Below, piece by piece: positions 1 through 11,940 of a DNA stretch of 64,000 nucleotides. A model generated the notes under the pieces. It was not told the DNA's origin. It ran no database searches and worked only from the letters and a program-made list of their open reading frames with translations. The stretch lies in contig NW_019173959.1 in assembly GCF_001642475.1 (NCBI RefSeq), forward strand, positions 1 to 64,000, read 5' to 3'. The DNA comes from Fonsecaea monophora (lineage: Eukaryota; Ascomycota; Eurotiomycetes; Chaetothyriales; Herpotrichiellaceae). How positions within the stretch are numbered: the stretch's first letter is position 1; every line of letters starts with the position of its first letter. The position numbers and the translations under genes were made by a program.

Positions 1-255
1 TCCTGGGGACCGTCTGACTATATACCTTCGAGTAATTTACAGGGCCCTACCGGCGCTAGTCCGAAGGCCTTCGGCCGAGGACTAGCGTGACGGTCATTAC
101 ACGTCCTTGGCATTCCTGCCAGTCACATGTTGGGTGGCCGTGGCATCGGTGCCGTCTTTGTGTGAACCCTGGAGTTGTTGATGCATGCTTCAAGTTCCCC
201 ATTAGATCTTTGAGAAGTGGTCCCGGGCCCTTCTGAGGGCATTCGTATTACGACC
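1..255. promoter_or_regulatory. Upstream region of the CSN4-like gene with a nested palindrome
   Basis: Non-coding leader upstream of the ATG at 256. Positions 54-62 and 79-87 are perfect 9-base inverted arms (CGCTAGTCC / GGACTAGCG). Inside them, 61-74 is a perfect 14-base palindrome, CCGAAGGCCTTCGG, with the layout CCG-N8-CGG. This could be a dyad binding site for a dimeric regulator or a cruciform-forming element; neither is shown. The ATG context (gaccATGg) is a good Kozak match. Confidence 0.45.
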
Positions 256-1601
256 ATGGTCTCCCCAGATCTAGCTGCAGCCCTGCAGTCGATTGCGAAC
301 AGCCCTGCTGCGTCCAGAAACCACAAATACACTGACCTTCTTGCCCGACTGACGAGCGAGCATTCGACATCGCCTGAGCAATACGCTGCCGACTTGAATG
401 CCTACTTCGACTCGTTGCTCTCTTCTTCCCTTGGGATTATCTCTATCCGCCCTCTCGTGGCTGGACTCATCGACCGGCTCGCCACTGCTCCATCTGAGGT
501 CAAAATCAAAGTTGGGTCACATGTCACTGAAGCCTTGCAGCCTCAGTTGGCCTCGTACGAAGAGCAGGATGCAAGAGTCAGAGAGATACTAGCGGACGGA
601 TATGAGGCAGAAGAGGAATACACCGCGGCTGCAAAAGCACTACAAGGTGTCCATCTCGAAACCACTCAGCGTCAGGTTTCCGAGCGAGCCAAAGTCGAGA
701 TATGGATTCGCATCGTGCGATATTATTTGGAGGATGATGACACAGTATCGGCAGAAACGGCCTTGAACAAGATCAAGAACTCCGCCGCTACGGCTCACGT
801 CTTGAAGGACGCTCCTGACCTGAGACTACACTACCAGCTATCCCAGGCTCGTATCTTGGATTCTCGACGAGACTTCCTCAATGCCTCGGCCGAGTATCTC
901 AATGTGTCTTTCAACACAATGATAGACGACGAAGAAAAACGACGAGCTCTGTCTGCAGCAATTAAAACAGCTATTCTTGCGCCCGCCGGACCCCAGAGAA
1001 GCCGGACTCTTGCCAAGTTGTACAAGGATGAGCGGTCGCCAGAGACAGAGGAGTACGGCATCCTCGAGAACATGTTTTTAGATCGTCTCTTGTCAGCGAC
1101 TGAAGTGGAGGCATTCGCAGCGACATTGTCACCTCACCAACTTGCTAAGACCGCAGACGGGAGCACGGTTCTGAGCAGGGCTGTCGTTGAGCACAATCTC
1201 CTTGCTACCAGCCGACTCTACATCAACATCACCACGGCAGCGCTTGCACAGTTACTCGGTCTCAAGGATGGCAAGGAAGAGACTGCCGCTGAAAAAGCCG
1301 AAGACTATGCCGCCAAAATGATGGAACAGGGTAGACTGAGGGGCGAAATCGATCAGATAGCTGGCATCATCCATTTTGAGTCAGTTCCTGGTGTTGCTCT
1401 GAGAGGTCCACTGCGTGATCTCCGAGAATGGGACCAGGGAGTGCAAGGTCTGGTCGAAGATGTGGAGCGTTGCGCTGCAGGTATCAGTGAGAGTTTCCCG
1501 GTAAGCCGATGCGAAGCATTTTGGGTAGGAGATTCACTTGCCGAGAGCAGCCGCTGACTCATATGATGCAGGATCTTGCAGCAGAACGTATGGTACATTG
1601 A
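256..1601 (+). CDS. COP9 signalosome complex subunit 4 (CSN4-like, PCI domain)
   Basis: Predicted PCI-domain subunit of the COP9 signalosome, the complex that removes NEDD8 from cullins; in filamentous fungi it links ubiquitin ligase control to development and light response. The helical-repeat N-terminal two thirds precede a C-terminal PCI winged helix, and the signature GRLRGEIDQIAGIIHFES matches the CSN4 hallmark (MxxGxLxGxIDQIxGxIHFE). The start is the ATG at 256; a longer reading from 217 would need GTG. One intron, 1501-1571 (gtaagc...atgcag), removes a read-through tail and joins SESFP to DLAAERMVH, restoring the short helical CSN4 C-terminus. Product about 424 residues, normal for the family. 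It lies alone on its strand, with the P450 gene 1 kb downstream. Family assignment is strong; the last exon is a by-eye model. Confidence 0.88.
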
Positions 1602-2650
1602 TACTGGAGGCTTAACACCTTACGTGCGTTGTTCTTTGTCAGATACACAACACCTTAAATGCACCTGACATAAGGACGCCTTGCAAGGCTCGACAGGGAC
1701 AACAATAAGCCGTAGTGTCGAACATCGGCTCACCCGGGCTCGACGGGACTCAAGTGCCGAGGAGGTCGGTATGCTCGACAGGGTCCGTCAAAGACAGTCA
1801 AAGGATACGAAACACGGTATGCACTTATGGTGATCGAGGCAAGAGCGGGACATCCTTCTGAACGATACTGATGTCTCGCCCTCGCCCTCGCCCTCCTAAT
1901 ATCGCCGAATGAACCGTGGGGCGTCCGTCCAACATATTGGGGTAAAGATGGGCTGGTACAGAAGTAGCCTTTCCTGAAGTGGATGGACCGGGTGTTGTCA
2001 TCGGATGAGGACTTTTAGGAGGGAACAACGGAATTGGGAAAGACGAATCGCCATAGCTTGCCGCTGTAGTGCATCTTTCTACGGCGCGAGATGGACAATA
2101 CTTGGCGACCAACGAGGGTGAGGGGAATGGGCTTGACCACCCCCAGTTAGGTGACACAATGGCGGGGTACAGGCTGCTGGGGCCTCTGGGCACTGCTAGG
2201 CGTCGCAAGGATCCCTGGGTGCCGACCTGCTGAGAGCCTGCAAGGCCTGCTAAGCACTACCTAGTTTCTTTAGATGCGCCCTGCAGTTTCGTCCAATCAG
2301 TCGTCCGCAAATCTCAGCTCTCACTTCCCGACTTCAACTTCCGTTCTCTACACCTTCGACCCGTCTACCATCGCCGCTACCCAGGTTGGCCACCGACTCG
2401 CTACTTTGTGTGGGCACCAATACCCTCCCTTGATCTGACTGATTCTACTTGCAGTATGCATTTCGGCCCCGGGCATTGCCTCTAGACTCTTCGATCTCAA
2501 CGGCACAACCTTGAGGTTATATAATCTTGTTCTCTCCTCTCTCTAGTCTACAGGATCAACATCAGTCACCCTTTGTCTTGTTTGAATCGGTATCTTTTCC
2601 CAGAACCCACACTCGGAACCGTTGTAAAACTGTCGGACAGCACCGCCAGA
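1602..2650. other. Intergenic: CSN4 3' end and CYP53 5' region
   Basis: No supportable gene. The block 1688-1785 repeats a GCTCGACxGGxxC element three times (near 1689, 1739 and 1770). The last 300 bases are pyrimidine-rich and likely hold the promoter and 5' leader of the P450 gene. A 127-codon open frame on the minus strand (1825-2208) has no recognisable content. Confidence 0.4.
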
Positions 2651-4267
2651 ATGTTTGTGGCATCGCTCATCTCGCCTTGGGCCCTTCTTCTCCTACCAGT
2701 CCTATACTACATCCTTCCATATCTCCGAAACTGGGCTCTCTTAAAGGTCCCTGGCCCTCTCCCAGCCGCCCTCTCGAATCTATGGTTGATGTACCAATGT
2801 CGGCGAGGGCGAAGATATCAGGTTGTCGATGACCTGCACAAGAAATACGGCAAGGTCGTGCGTATCCAACCAAATCATGTCTCAATCGCCGACGACAGTG
2901 CCATTAATACCATTTACGGCCATGGTAATGGATTCCTTAAGAGGTAAGCTAAGAGCATCATCCTAAATGAACAGCCGCATTTGGTTTCAATACAGTCTAA
3001 CATGACCAATTTAAGTGAATACTATGACGCTTTCGTATCCATTCGTCGTGGCCTGTTCAACACTCGCGACCGGGCAGAGCACACTCGCAAGCGCAAAGTC
3101 GTCTCTCACACCTTCTCTGCCAAGTCCATTGGCCAATTCGAACAGTACATCCACGCCAACATGGAGCTGTTTGTGCAAAAGTGGAAGAATCTTTCTAACA
3201 ACAAGAAGAATCCGCAAACTGGCTATGCATCGATTGATTCTCTTCACTGGTTCAACTACCTCGCCTTTGACATTATTGGCGACCTTGCGTTTGGGCAGCC
3301 ATTCGGCATGCTGGAGAAGGAGAAGGATATTGCAGAGATCCGCAAGTCCCCCGATGCTCCACCTACTACTGCCCCAGCAATCGAAGTCTTGAATCGTCGA
3401 GGTGAGGTGTCAGGCACACTGGGCTGCCTACCGCAATTGAAACCTTACGCCAAATACCTCCCTGACCCATTCTTCAGCCAAGGCGTCGAAGCGGTGGAAA
3501 ATCTCGCAGGTATCGCCATTGCGCGAGTCAAGCAGCGACTGGAAAATCCCAATACTGATCGAGTGGACCTTCTCGCTCGTCTTATGGAAGGCAAGGACGC
3601 CAATGGCGAAAAGCTAGGACGCGAAGAACTGACCGCCGAGGCCCTGACGCAACTCATTGCGGGATCCGATACCACCTCCAATACCGCCTGTGCGATCTTG
3701 TACTATGTTGTACGCACCCCGGGTGTGCTCGAGAAATTGCAAAAAGAACTTGACGCAAACATTGGCCCGGGTGTCCCCCAGTACGAGCAAGTCAGGGACC
3801 TCGAGTATGTGCAATGGGTGATTAATGAGACCATGCGGATCCACTCCACCTCGTCGCTGGGTCTTCCACGTCTCACGCCCCTGCCGACACCTGACCACCC
3901 GAATCCCAAACCTGTCGAAATCCTAGGCTACACTTTCCCTCCCGGCACTGCTCTGTCCGTTCCCTCGTATACGATCCATCACTCCAAGGAAATCTGGGGT
4001 CCTGACGCCGACGAATTCGTCCCTGAGCGCTGGTCGGAAAAGCGACTAACGCCGCGACAAAAGGAGGCTTTTATCCCCTTCTCGGTCGGACCCAGGGCCT
4101 GTGTCGGCAGGAACGTCGCTGAAATGGAACTGAAATGCATGGTCGCAACAGTATTCAGGAACTTTGAGTTCCGAGACGAGCATGAGGGCCCGCTACAGAC
4201 AAGGGAGGGCTTCCTCAGAAAACCTTTGGGATTTAACGTTGGCATTCGTGTGAGGGCTAATGCTTGA
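2651..4267 (+). CDS. bphA: Benzoate 4-monooxygenase, cytochrome P450 family CYP53
   Basis: Predicted ER-anchored P450 that para-hydroxylates benzoate to 4-hydroxybenzoate, feeding the protocatechuate/beta-ketoadipate route. An N-terminal membrane anchor (about residues 4-24) is followed by a proline-rich hinge. Visible P450 hallmarks are the I-helix AGSDTT, the K-helix ExxR (ETMR) and the haem loop FSVGPRACVG with the cysteine ligand. The stretches DAFVSIRRGLFNTRDRAEH and AFIPFSVGPRACVGRNVAEM are strikingly like Aspergillus CYP53A1. One intron, 2944-3015 (gtaagc...tttaag, CTAAC branch), joins FLK to SEYYDAF; using the earlier tacag acceptor would break the family match. Product 514 residues, close to the usual 517. 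No other aromatic-degradation gene is adjacent. CYP53 enzymes elsewhere are benzoate-inducible; no regulatory site was identified here. Confidence 0.92.
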
Positions 4268-5406
4268 AGGAGTCCTGTCCAAGCTCTCCCTAATTGATGA
4301 GAAGGAAGGATGTCCCGTTGTGCGTGATATCACCTCGGATTCGAGTGTTTTCGGGGGTTGTATTCAATGGTTGACTTTTTTATGCATTGTCTCGGTGATT
4401 CCGGGGTCTTACATTACCTATTACTCTTTCACTGTGGAGAGTGGAGATTGCGAGTTGGTCGAGCTCGAGGGTGGAAATCTCAACACCACCCGCCCCTTGA
4501 CTTGAAAAACGGATGTGATGACGACGATGACGACGAAGCATGAACCGGTACACGTCCTGGATTGAGATTGAGATTGATATTGAGACCCAAGTGGCAGGAA
4601 TATCTACTACGATACGAGGTACATAACATATTGGCGATTGCGAAGCTGGGCTGCTGCATTTAGTTACGGCGGAAGTAAGCATCGCCTGGAACAAGGACGC
4701 ATGGGCGCAGAGCAGCAACTGTTTTCGATACCTGCAATTGCTTTTGAATCTCGTTGAAAAAAAAAGCCTCAATCTTGGATATTGAACATTGACTGTTGTT
4801 TACCGAGTGCTTGTGGGAAAAATCAAAACAAACCTTTCTTTCCATTAACTCCCGTACATGTCATGTCATAAATGTCATACAAAATTGAGTATGTAGGTAC
4901 ATATGTGGGTATCATTCAATTTCTATCTCTAATCTTTTTTTAAAAAATAGAACATGAAAAAAATGTACATAACATATCAGATGCTGACTGGATCGTGCTC
5001 GCTTTCCTAATCCAAAACTCTGTATAACGACAAAAAAAGCGATGCCCGGATAAGATAAACTGCGCTGCTGGGCATATGACAGTTTTGAAACCCCCGTGGA
5101 GGGAAAAGAGACAAAGTTATAATATCGAAAGTGTTGTCCCAGTGCATTGCCTGTAGGAAAGGCCCTGGTCGTTGATATAGATTCATCGTCGTTGTCAGGT
5201 CAGGCCATCATGGGAAACGGGGGACAGTGGAGGTTGGCATGACTGTATTCGAGGGTCGGGCATAATCTCATGGTGGACGGGTAAGCTGGAACGTCTCCTG
5301 TCGACGGAGGAGAAGGAGAAGAGGAAGAAGACGGGGTGGAACAAGGTGATAAGTCGCTGAGGATCGAGCCTGTCAGAAAACAAGCCATTCGGGGAATTCG
5401 GACTCT
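4268..5406. other. Intergenic between convergent CYP53 and PP2C genes
   Basis: Tail-to-tail gap. It contains AT-rich stretches (4740-4990, with poly-A and poly-T runs) of the kind seen at fungal 3' ends. Small open frames here are short and unconvincing. Nothing else is seen. Confidence 0.5.
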
Positions 5407-6789
5407 TTATAGCTTGGCCTTCAGCTTCTGAGGATCTTCATTGACCTTGTTCTCGTCCACAGCCACAATGACCAAGACGGCAATGTCGTCCACCTTCCCG
5501 CCATGCCAGGGGTCGTAAGGAAACTGCTTCTGCATCTCCTTGGCAAACGGGCCATCTCGTTTAGCGTTAAGGCTGGCGTTCTTCGCTTCCCCGACAATCG
5601 CCGCGGCCAGCACGCTCTGCAAGGTGCCGGTCGCGAGAGGCAATTGTTGGACGGAACCGTCAACGGTATCCGAAATTCGAAGCTTATGCTTGTGGGGAGC
5701 GAGTTGCTGATCCACCAGCTCAGACAGGACGGGCGAGACCGTGTAGCCTTGGTCCCTGGTTCTCAGCCAGGCACCAGTAGTGCGCATGTGTAAGGAAACA
5801 ATAGACAATATGTCTTGGGAGTTGAGATTGTCCCATACACCATCCGTCGCCAAAACAAGAACGTCACCGTGCCGAAGCATATGGTCCGCTAGGTCCGCGC
5901 GTTCCGGCTTGTCATTCAAAGGCAAGCCCCCAAAGATCATGGCTTGGGCCAAAATGTCGGGCGGAGTGAGGCTCATCTGATAAGGAGTATTGAAAGCATG
6001 AGTCTGTGGGATCGAATAATGTTGCACTGCCCCTAGCCGCAATTGCAGAAAGCCTGAGTCGCCCAGATTTGCGATTCGCATGCGGCCATCTCCTTCTGTC
6101 ACCGCAACACAGGCTGTTGTCCCGCCAGCGTGGATTGTAGGATCCCTTATCGTTTTCTCATAGCCTATCTCGAGAAGTTGTTTAGGGCCAAGCCGCTCTT
6201 TTAATGACCAAGAGAGTGTGGTCTCCGCCATGTAGCTACACAAGCCGTGGGAGAAGTCAGCTGGGTCAATTCCGTGCTCGGACCAGCCACCGACGCCGTC
6301 CGCAATGGCGAATGCCGTCGTCGTGGGGTCTTTTCCAACACGAGCGACAAAGTATGCATCCTGCCCGCTGTCAGGCCGTCGGATCCTCTTCTCCTCGAGC
6401 GTGGAACCACGTTGAAGACCCAACCCATCATCGTCGCTCGGAATGTACTCGTATGTGCTCAGTTCTGGACGGAATTTTCTGCCTTTCCCGCTCGAAGACG
6501 CCGCGATGTGTAGTGAAATATGCGGGATGGCGGAATCAGCCATGCTGGGGGAGGTAGAAGGGACAGTGGCTGCACGGCGCGGCGATGAGTGCAGGTTCCT
6601 AGCGTTGAACCTGTAAGGATCGAGACTTCGACGGATATTTTGGTGGAGGTCTAAAAAGACACGGTAAGCAAGGGCTGGATCGTGGCGAGAGGATTTGCCC
6701 GCACGGTGACTTAGGTGTGAAGGAGTAAATATCAGAGACCGAGCAAGGAAGGTCGGTGCTGAGCGGATGGGACCAGCTGCAGTGGACAT
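5407..6789 (-). CDS. Ptc7-like PP2C protein phosphatase, probably mitochondrial
   Basis: Predicted Mn/Mg-dependent serine/threonine phosphatase of the Ptc7 branch of PP2C; yeast Ptc7 is mitochondrial and activates coenzyme Q synthesis by dephosphorylating Coq7. The reading frame is 460 codons without introns and starts at the ATG at 6789. The first 75 residues are rich in Arg, Ser and Ala with almost no acids, as in a mitochondrial presequence. PP2C motifs follow in order: DSGQDAYF, FAIADGVGGW, GGTTACVAV, IANLGDSGF, VLVLATDGVWDN and the C-terminal GKVDDIAVLV, supplying the expected metal-binding aspartates. An insert of about 60 residues rich in Ser and Gln precedes the last motif. The gene is divergent from the TPR-SET gene across an 801 bp gap. 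Confidence 0.88.
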   Translation of the reverse strand: MSTAAGPIRSAPTFLARSLIFTPSHLSHRAGKSSRHDPALAYRVFLDLHQNIRRSLDPYRFNARNLHSSPRRAATVPSTSPSMADSAIPHISLHIAASSSGKGRKFRPELSTYEYIPSDDDGLGLQRGSTLEEKRIRRPDSGQDAYFVARVGKDPTTTAFAIADGVGGWSEHGIDPADFSHGLCSYMAETTLSWSLKERLGPKQLLEIGYEKTIRDPTIHAGGTTACVAVTEGDGRMRIANLGDSGFLQLRLGAVQHYSIPQTHAFNTPYQMSLTPPDILAQAMIFGGLPLNDKPERADLADHMLRHGDVLVLATDGVWDNLNSQDILSIVSLHMRTTGAWLRTRDQGYTVSPVLSELVDQQLAPHKHKLRISDTVDGSVQQLPLATGTLQSVLAAAIVGEAKNASLNAKRDGPFAKEMQKQFPYDPWHGGKVDDIAVLVIVAVDENKVNEDPQKLKAKL

Positions 6790-7590
6790 GATGCTTTGTT
6801 CGCAGGGTTATAGGAGCAGGCGAAGGATATCCCCGCGGGTTCGGGCATTCGAAATTGTAGACATGGGACGAATCTTCTGCTGGTATCGTGTAATATTCAA
6901 ACGAAAGGAGTCTCAATCGATCAAAGAGCGGGATCAGAGTAGTGAGCGCGGGGTGGTTATCAAACTGTTCAAGATAAATTTCCTTTTTGATGTCGCGATG
7001 CATATCAAGCGGTTAAAGTTCGGAAATCGCGTCACAAAATATATTCCGACGTCCAATGGACCTCAGCAGGCACCATTAACCCAGTTCAAGCTGCTTCGCA
7101 CTCCAGGATAGAGTGCCACAGATTGACACATGATAGCTGACCAAACGAGATCTTTGGTGACCTCGCCTCCGTATTTGTGTCTCCGGCAAGAATGGATCGG
7201 TTCAGGTTCCTCGTCGCTGCAGGCCGTGTGGGCGGCGTTGTGCGAGGTAGAAGTCGACGATTGAGAGCGCAGGCTGGGACTATGCACGGCTCATTTGACT
7301 GAGCAGTCAATCCAATGAAGGTGACTTGCTAAGAAGACCCAAGCATAGTCGTGATGTTTCCAGATGCGGACTGCCTCTATTGTTTGCTACGAAGAACGAA
7401 TCGGCCAGGCAGAGTACTTGGCATTGCAGAGGTGAAAGCCACACGCGTTCTCTTGTGTAACCTTCCCAAATGCGCTTCTATTTATGCTATTTGGCTGCAG
7501 TTACTCTTTACTGAGATTCATCTACTCTCCACATGAACACAGTCAGCCAAGTCGGACTACGAAGACTGACTCCAGTCCTCATCAACCATC
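6790..7590. promoter_or_regulatory. Divergent intergenic region, PP2C / TPR-SET
   Basis: Head-to-head gap that must hold both promoters. Several short open frames exist, but none resembles a known protein or has a consistent exon structure. No clear TATA box was identified. Confidence 0.4.
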
Positions 7591-9940
7591 ATGAACACTC
7601 ACGATGTCTCAGATATTCCACAGTATTTCGAGTTCCTGCGTCGGCAGAGGCAGAGTCTCCAAGAGGCACAATCTCGTAAAGGACAACGCCCTCAAGAAAG
7701 ACGATCCAGGGAAGAAATCATAATGAGATTCAGATTCATGGGGACGGCTGGACGGGGCTCCTACGACAAGTTCAACCTACGATCCGCATTCATCCCTCCA
7801 GCTTATCCTCCCTGCACCAGTGCCTTAGCCGAACTGAAGAAAACGATGATCAAAGATCTTCTCCTGGAAACTCACCACCGAGGCACTTATCTACTATTAA
7901 GGTCAATTACCCCGCCAGCCAAGTTGAATGCGGTTATGACCATTGTGGAAGACGAAAGCCAGGACGTTGTCATGTTGCAGCTGTACTATCAAGAGGGAGA
8001 TAATGACAGCAAGATTGAGGACATCGCTGGAGAGGGCACGATCCTGATTGTGCGAGAACCATACTTCAAGTTGATGTCGGATGGAGAGTATGGACTCCGC
8101 GTTGACCATCTCTCGGATGTGACATATCTCCCAGCATATGATCAGAGAGTCCCAAATCATTGGCAGAAAGATATCATAGTGGGTAGCGCCTCGGTCGACG
8201 ATTGGAAGATCAAGGGAAACGACTTCTACAAGGGTTCCAAGTATAGAGCTGCTATCGAATGGTAAATTTCCATCGGATCCTCTCCAGTGCTTCGGAATAT
8301 GTTAACGTTTCAGCAGCTATACGAAAGCCCTCGATTGTTCTCCGACAGAAGACAAATCTCGCACCATCAAGATCAATCGAGCTCTCGCATACATCAAGAC
8401 GAAGCAGTTCGAAGCCGCTCTCTTCGATCTGGAATACGATCCATCTCCTCAAAAGCCAAACGAGAAAGCTCTCTTCAGTAAAGCACTAGCATTGTACCAC
8501 CTCCAGAGATATCGAGAATGTCGTGAGATTCTCAAAACTGTCCTTGTGAACTATCCTAGTAATGCACCGGCCAAAACAAAACTCACTCGAACCATACAAC
8601 GGCTTGCAGAGCAAGAAGACGGAAAGTACAACCTCAAGGGTTTGCGCACGGAGGCCGCTAAACTGCGACCGCCGCAGCTAGACCATACTACATTTTCAGG
8701 TCCGGTTGCAATCAGAACGTCAAATGGTCGGGGGCGGGGTCTCTTTACCACAAGAGCAGTCAAGGCTGGCGAGCTTCTTTTGTGTGAGAAAGCATTCGCG
8801 TATGCCTTTGATGATTCTCAGAAGGCTACGGCCGGGGGCAATTCGACAATCTTGATCAACGCGGAAACTAACTCCATAACTATTGGGGCTCAGGCGGAAC
8901 TCATCCAATTGATCGTCCAAAAGATGTATCGGAATCCGTCCTCGGCGACTACCATCACCAATCTTCATCACGGCTCGTATGAACCTGTCAAGGTTACCGA
9001 GGTCGATGGCACACCAGTGGTTGATACGTGAGAGAATCATCATTTTGTTATTGACTCACACGTGCTGACTTGCTATCCCAGATTCCTCGTTGCGCGCATC
9101 ATAAGCCTGAATTGCTTCGGATGTTCACTCTCGTCTCGCGAGACCCATCTACATCTTTTGAAGGGCAAGGAAGGACAGAGCACTCATATCTATGACGATC
9201 GATTCCACTCTTGCGGGATTTGGGCGATGGCATCATACATAAATCACTGCTGCTACAGTAACTCCAGGCGGTCTTTTATCGGCGATATGATGCTGGTGCG
9301 TGCAACACAAGACCTTGCAGCTGACACAGAGATCACATTCTGGTACTACTCGCCTGGCGTCAATGACTACGACGAGCGACGGAAAAAGTTCCAACATTGG
9401 GGTTTCATGTGCGACTGCGCCATGTGCCAGGATGAAATGGCCACGAAGAAGAGCGTCTGGGCAAAAAGAACCAAGTTGAGGGCAGACGCTCTGAAGGTCT
9501 TCAAATCTGACAGCAAAGCGAATATAGCCCAGGTTGAGACCGTCCTCGTCGAGCTTGTTGCTACATATCCTCGACCAGCTTCTGATGTGCCTCGTCTCAG
9601 TGTGTGGGACGGCCAGCTGGCCCTAGCAAAGATGTGTCTCGCGCATCGGCAACCACTCAAAGCCGTCGAATGGGGGGTGAGCGCTCTGGAATCTCTCGGC
9701 TATGTGATAGAAGGAGGAAGACTGCCACGCACTATAGGCACGCCTCTGGTTGTCAAGAAATGGGGCTTGATGCAGGACCACCTTGTCGAGTGCTGGATGG
9801 TCCTCGCCAGGGCTTACAGCCTGGTGGCTCCCGATCTCGAGGTTCTAGCGATCGAGTACGCTAGGAATTCATACAAGATTTGCGTGGGCGAAGACGACAG
9901 TTTTGACGAGACATACGGCAGGATATTCAGGGGCGCCTAG
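7591..9940 (+). CDS. TPR-SET domain protein (SMYD-like putative lysine methyltransferase)
   Basis: Predicted S-adenosylmethionine-dependent lysine methyltransferase; substrate unknown. Three exons: 7591-8261, 8314-9027 and 9082-9940, giving 747 residues. Introns are 8262-8313 (gtaaat...ttcag) and 9028-9081 (gtgaga...cccag), both with plausible branch sites (gttaacg, tgctgac) and consistent phase. TPR-like helices lie around residues 205-310. The SET core begins with GRGRGLFTTRAVKAGE, continues with the asparagine-histidine motif INHCCYSN, and ends with a cysteine-rich post-SET CDCAMC. The SET segment is split by an insert, as in SMYD proteins, but no MYND zinc finger is visible. The helical C-terminus resembles the SMYD tail. 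The first acceptor is a NAG-NAG tandem, so one serine may be optional. The family is clear, the specific role is not. Confidence 0.85.
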
Positions 9941-10541
9941 CATCCGACAGAACTGGGTGGATGGCTCGCAACGATGCTGTCTGCTGATATGGAACTGATA
10001 CTTGGAAAGAAAAACGTTCGAAGCAGTTGCTCGATAGTCGATGTGTAAGGAGTCACTTGGCTATCTCCTGTCAGAGTCAGTCAAGAATAAAGTCATGTTT
10101 TCAATAGAGTGTGATCTCCCAGGTAGTTCATCCTCGCTCTTTGAGAGCAACGCATCTCGCCAGAACTATTACATCCACCCTGACCACTCAGAAAGTTATC
10201 ACATACACAGGCATCCTTGTTGATTGTTACACAGCGCGAAAAACGCTCCCGCTCAGCCAAAACGAAAACGCTGCATGTCCCAGCTTCAATATAGAAGTCG
10301 CCGCAAAATTTGGTGTTTCAATTTCATCTCCCATATTAACTCCCGTCCCACAAATCTTGATACAGTCTCGAGACAAATACCAGCCGTTGTTTCTTCGGGC
10401 CTTGCCTCTAGAATTACAGAACTCAGCTTTGTCGACTTTGTGGTCCCTTCTTCGGCGTCGGTGTGAGTCAAGATTTCCGGCAGACCAATCCGATCAAAAT
10501 CGTCAAAAGTTCTTGCATCGTAAAAGGGCCGAAGTCCATCC
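9941..10541. other. Intergenic between convergent TPR-SET and C2H2 genes
   Basis: Tail-to-tail gap. An AATAAA hexamer at 10086-10091, about 145 bases past the TPR-SET stop, is a plausible polyadenylation signal. Nothing else is seen. Confidence 0.5.
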
Positions 10542-11280
10542 CTAGATTCGCAACTTGATACTCTTTTCAATGTCGTGAAAGGTACTCATCGGCGGCTGAT
10601 CGCATCCGTTGGTCGCCACGTGCTGGCACAGAGCACTCGCGAAGCGGAAGTCGGTTGCACAGTCGGGACACTGATATCGCTTGTCGTCGAGCCAGTGATT
10701 GACATAGGTGCCGCATCTCTCGTAAGTGTCGAAGATATAGTTGTCGACATCGTCCCTATCAATCCCACTCACACACTTGCCCGATTCCAGATGGATCATC
10801 ATGGCAGCGAATTCCGAAAACATGCGGTCGCAGCCGAGGCACTCGATCTTCAAAGGGAGATGACTTCGCTTGTGCTATTCAATTGCATTTCGTGTCAGCT
10901 CATCCTCGACTAGGACAGCACACGCCGAAGGATCTCGGATAACAGACCTGTGTCAGATCATTGGGGTTGTTGAAGTATTTGCCACATTCCGCACACATGT
11001 TGTGGACTTCGACGTCGTGCGATCTGAGCAGTGCGGCGGTACCAAAGTCCAGGTCGCAAGGCACACAGACGTTATGCCGGTGGGAATTGTCCACATGATA
11101 CTGGCATGCCTGAGGTGAGACGAATAACCACTTGCACCGCTCGCACCACTCTCCTCGGTGGGCATCGGCATTGCGGCAGTGATTCAGACCTCCATCGAGT
11201 GAAATGAACACCCGATCGCAGGGACGACAGTAACTGTCATTGTTTTCGGGTTTGGATACGAGCTGGTTTTCCCTAACCAT
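10542..11280 (-). CDS. Multi-C2H2 zinc-finger protein
   Basis: Predicted nucleic-acid-binding protein of 221 residues; function unknown. Two equal exons, 11280-10948 and 10874-10542, are joined across a 73 nt intron (gtctgt...gaatag). The splice completes a finger: CGKYFNNPNDLTQ continues as HKRSH. At least six Cys-pair modules follow each other: YCRPC, WCERC, VCVPC, MCAEC, ECLGC and YQCPDC. Several close with His-x-His or His-x-Cys spacing, so the last two are C2HC rather than C2H2. This tight array with few linkers is common in poorly characterised fungal C2H2 proteins. The start is the only in-frame ATG; upstream codons would need TTG. Divergent from the Vta1 gene across 660 bp. Confidence 0.75.
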
Positions 11281-11940
11281 GATGACGGCAACATTTACCA
11301 GGTGTCTCTTGAAGGAGAGTCGCTGTCCTTGATGAGAGTGAGGTCGGAGGAAGTGAAGCTCTCCCCTCTTCCAAAGGGGGTGGTGGCTCAGGCACACACT
11401 AGCTTGGAATGGTGGCTGCTGCAAACGCCGCAAACGCCGCAAACGAGGCTGGGCAGTTTTGTTGCTGTCTCGTCCTCCAACTCTCAGAGAGAGGAGTGGC
11501 CAAAGACCTTGAGAAGACAATGTTGTACTTTCTGGCGTATATTTCAGAAACTTATCATCTACGATTTAGAGCTAGGTTAAAAGTGGAGGTGTGTTATTGT
11601 ATTGGACCAAACTCAAGTAATTCTGACTTTTTCAGCCTCGTTGCATGGAGTCGTAGCCTTGCGGGAGCTCGAGTGCGGGGAAATGCGCGTGGCTTACTTC
11701 ATTCCTGGTCGCTTACTAGGCACACAGTCACCGCAGTCCACTGAGGGGCTCCCAAAGGAACGGAGGCTCCAGCTTTTTAGGTGCTCGGAACAACCTCAAT
11801 CATCCACTCACTTCTCGAGCTATATCAAGCCTCAGAAAGACGTCATACGCGTTTTCAAAGTTTCCCTCACCACCCTCCCGACATAATAAACCTCTATACG
11901 TCCGATTTTGTCTGAGAGTAAACAGCTCCCATCTCCCACC
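11281..11940. promoter_or_regulatory. Divergent intergenic region, C2H2 protein / Vta1
   Basis: Head-to-head gap carrying both promoters. It contains a short CAAACGCCG repeat near 11424-11444. The last 40 bases before the Vta1 ATG are pyrimidine-rich. No gene is supportable. Confidence 0.4.

Noticed and set aside
1825..2208. 127-codon minus-strand frame
   Set aside because: Pro/Ser-rich without domain or plausible exon partners, and located in promoter/3' sequence.
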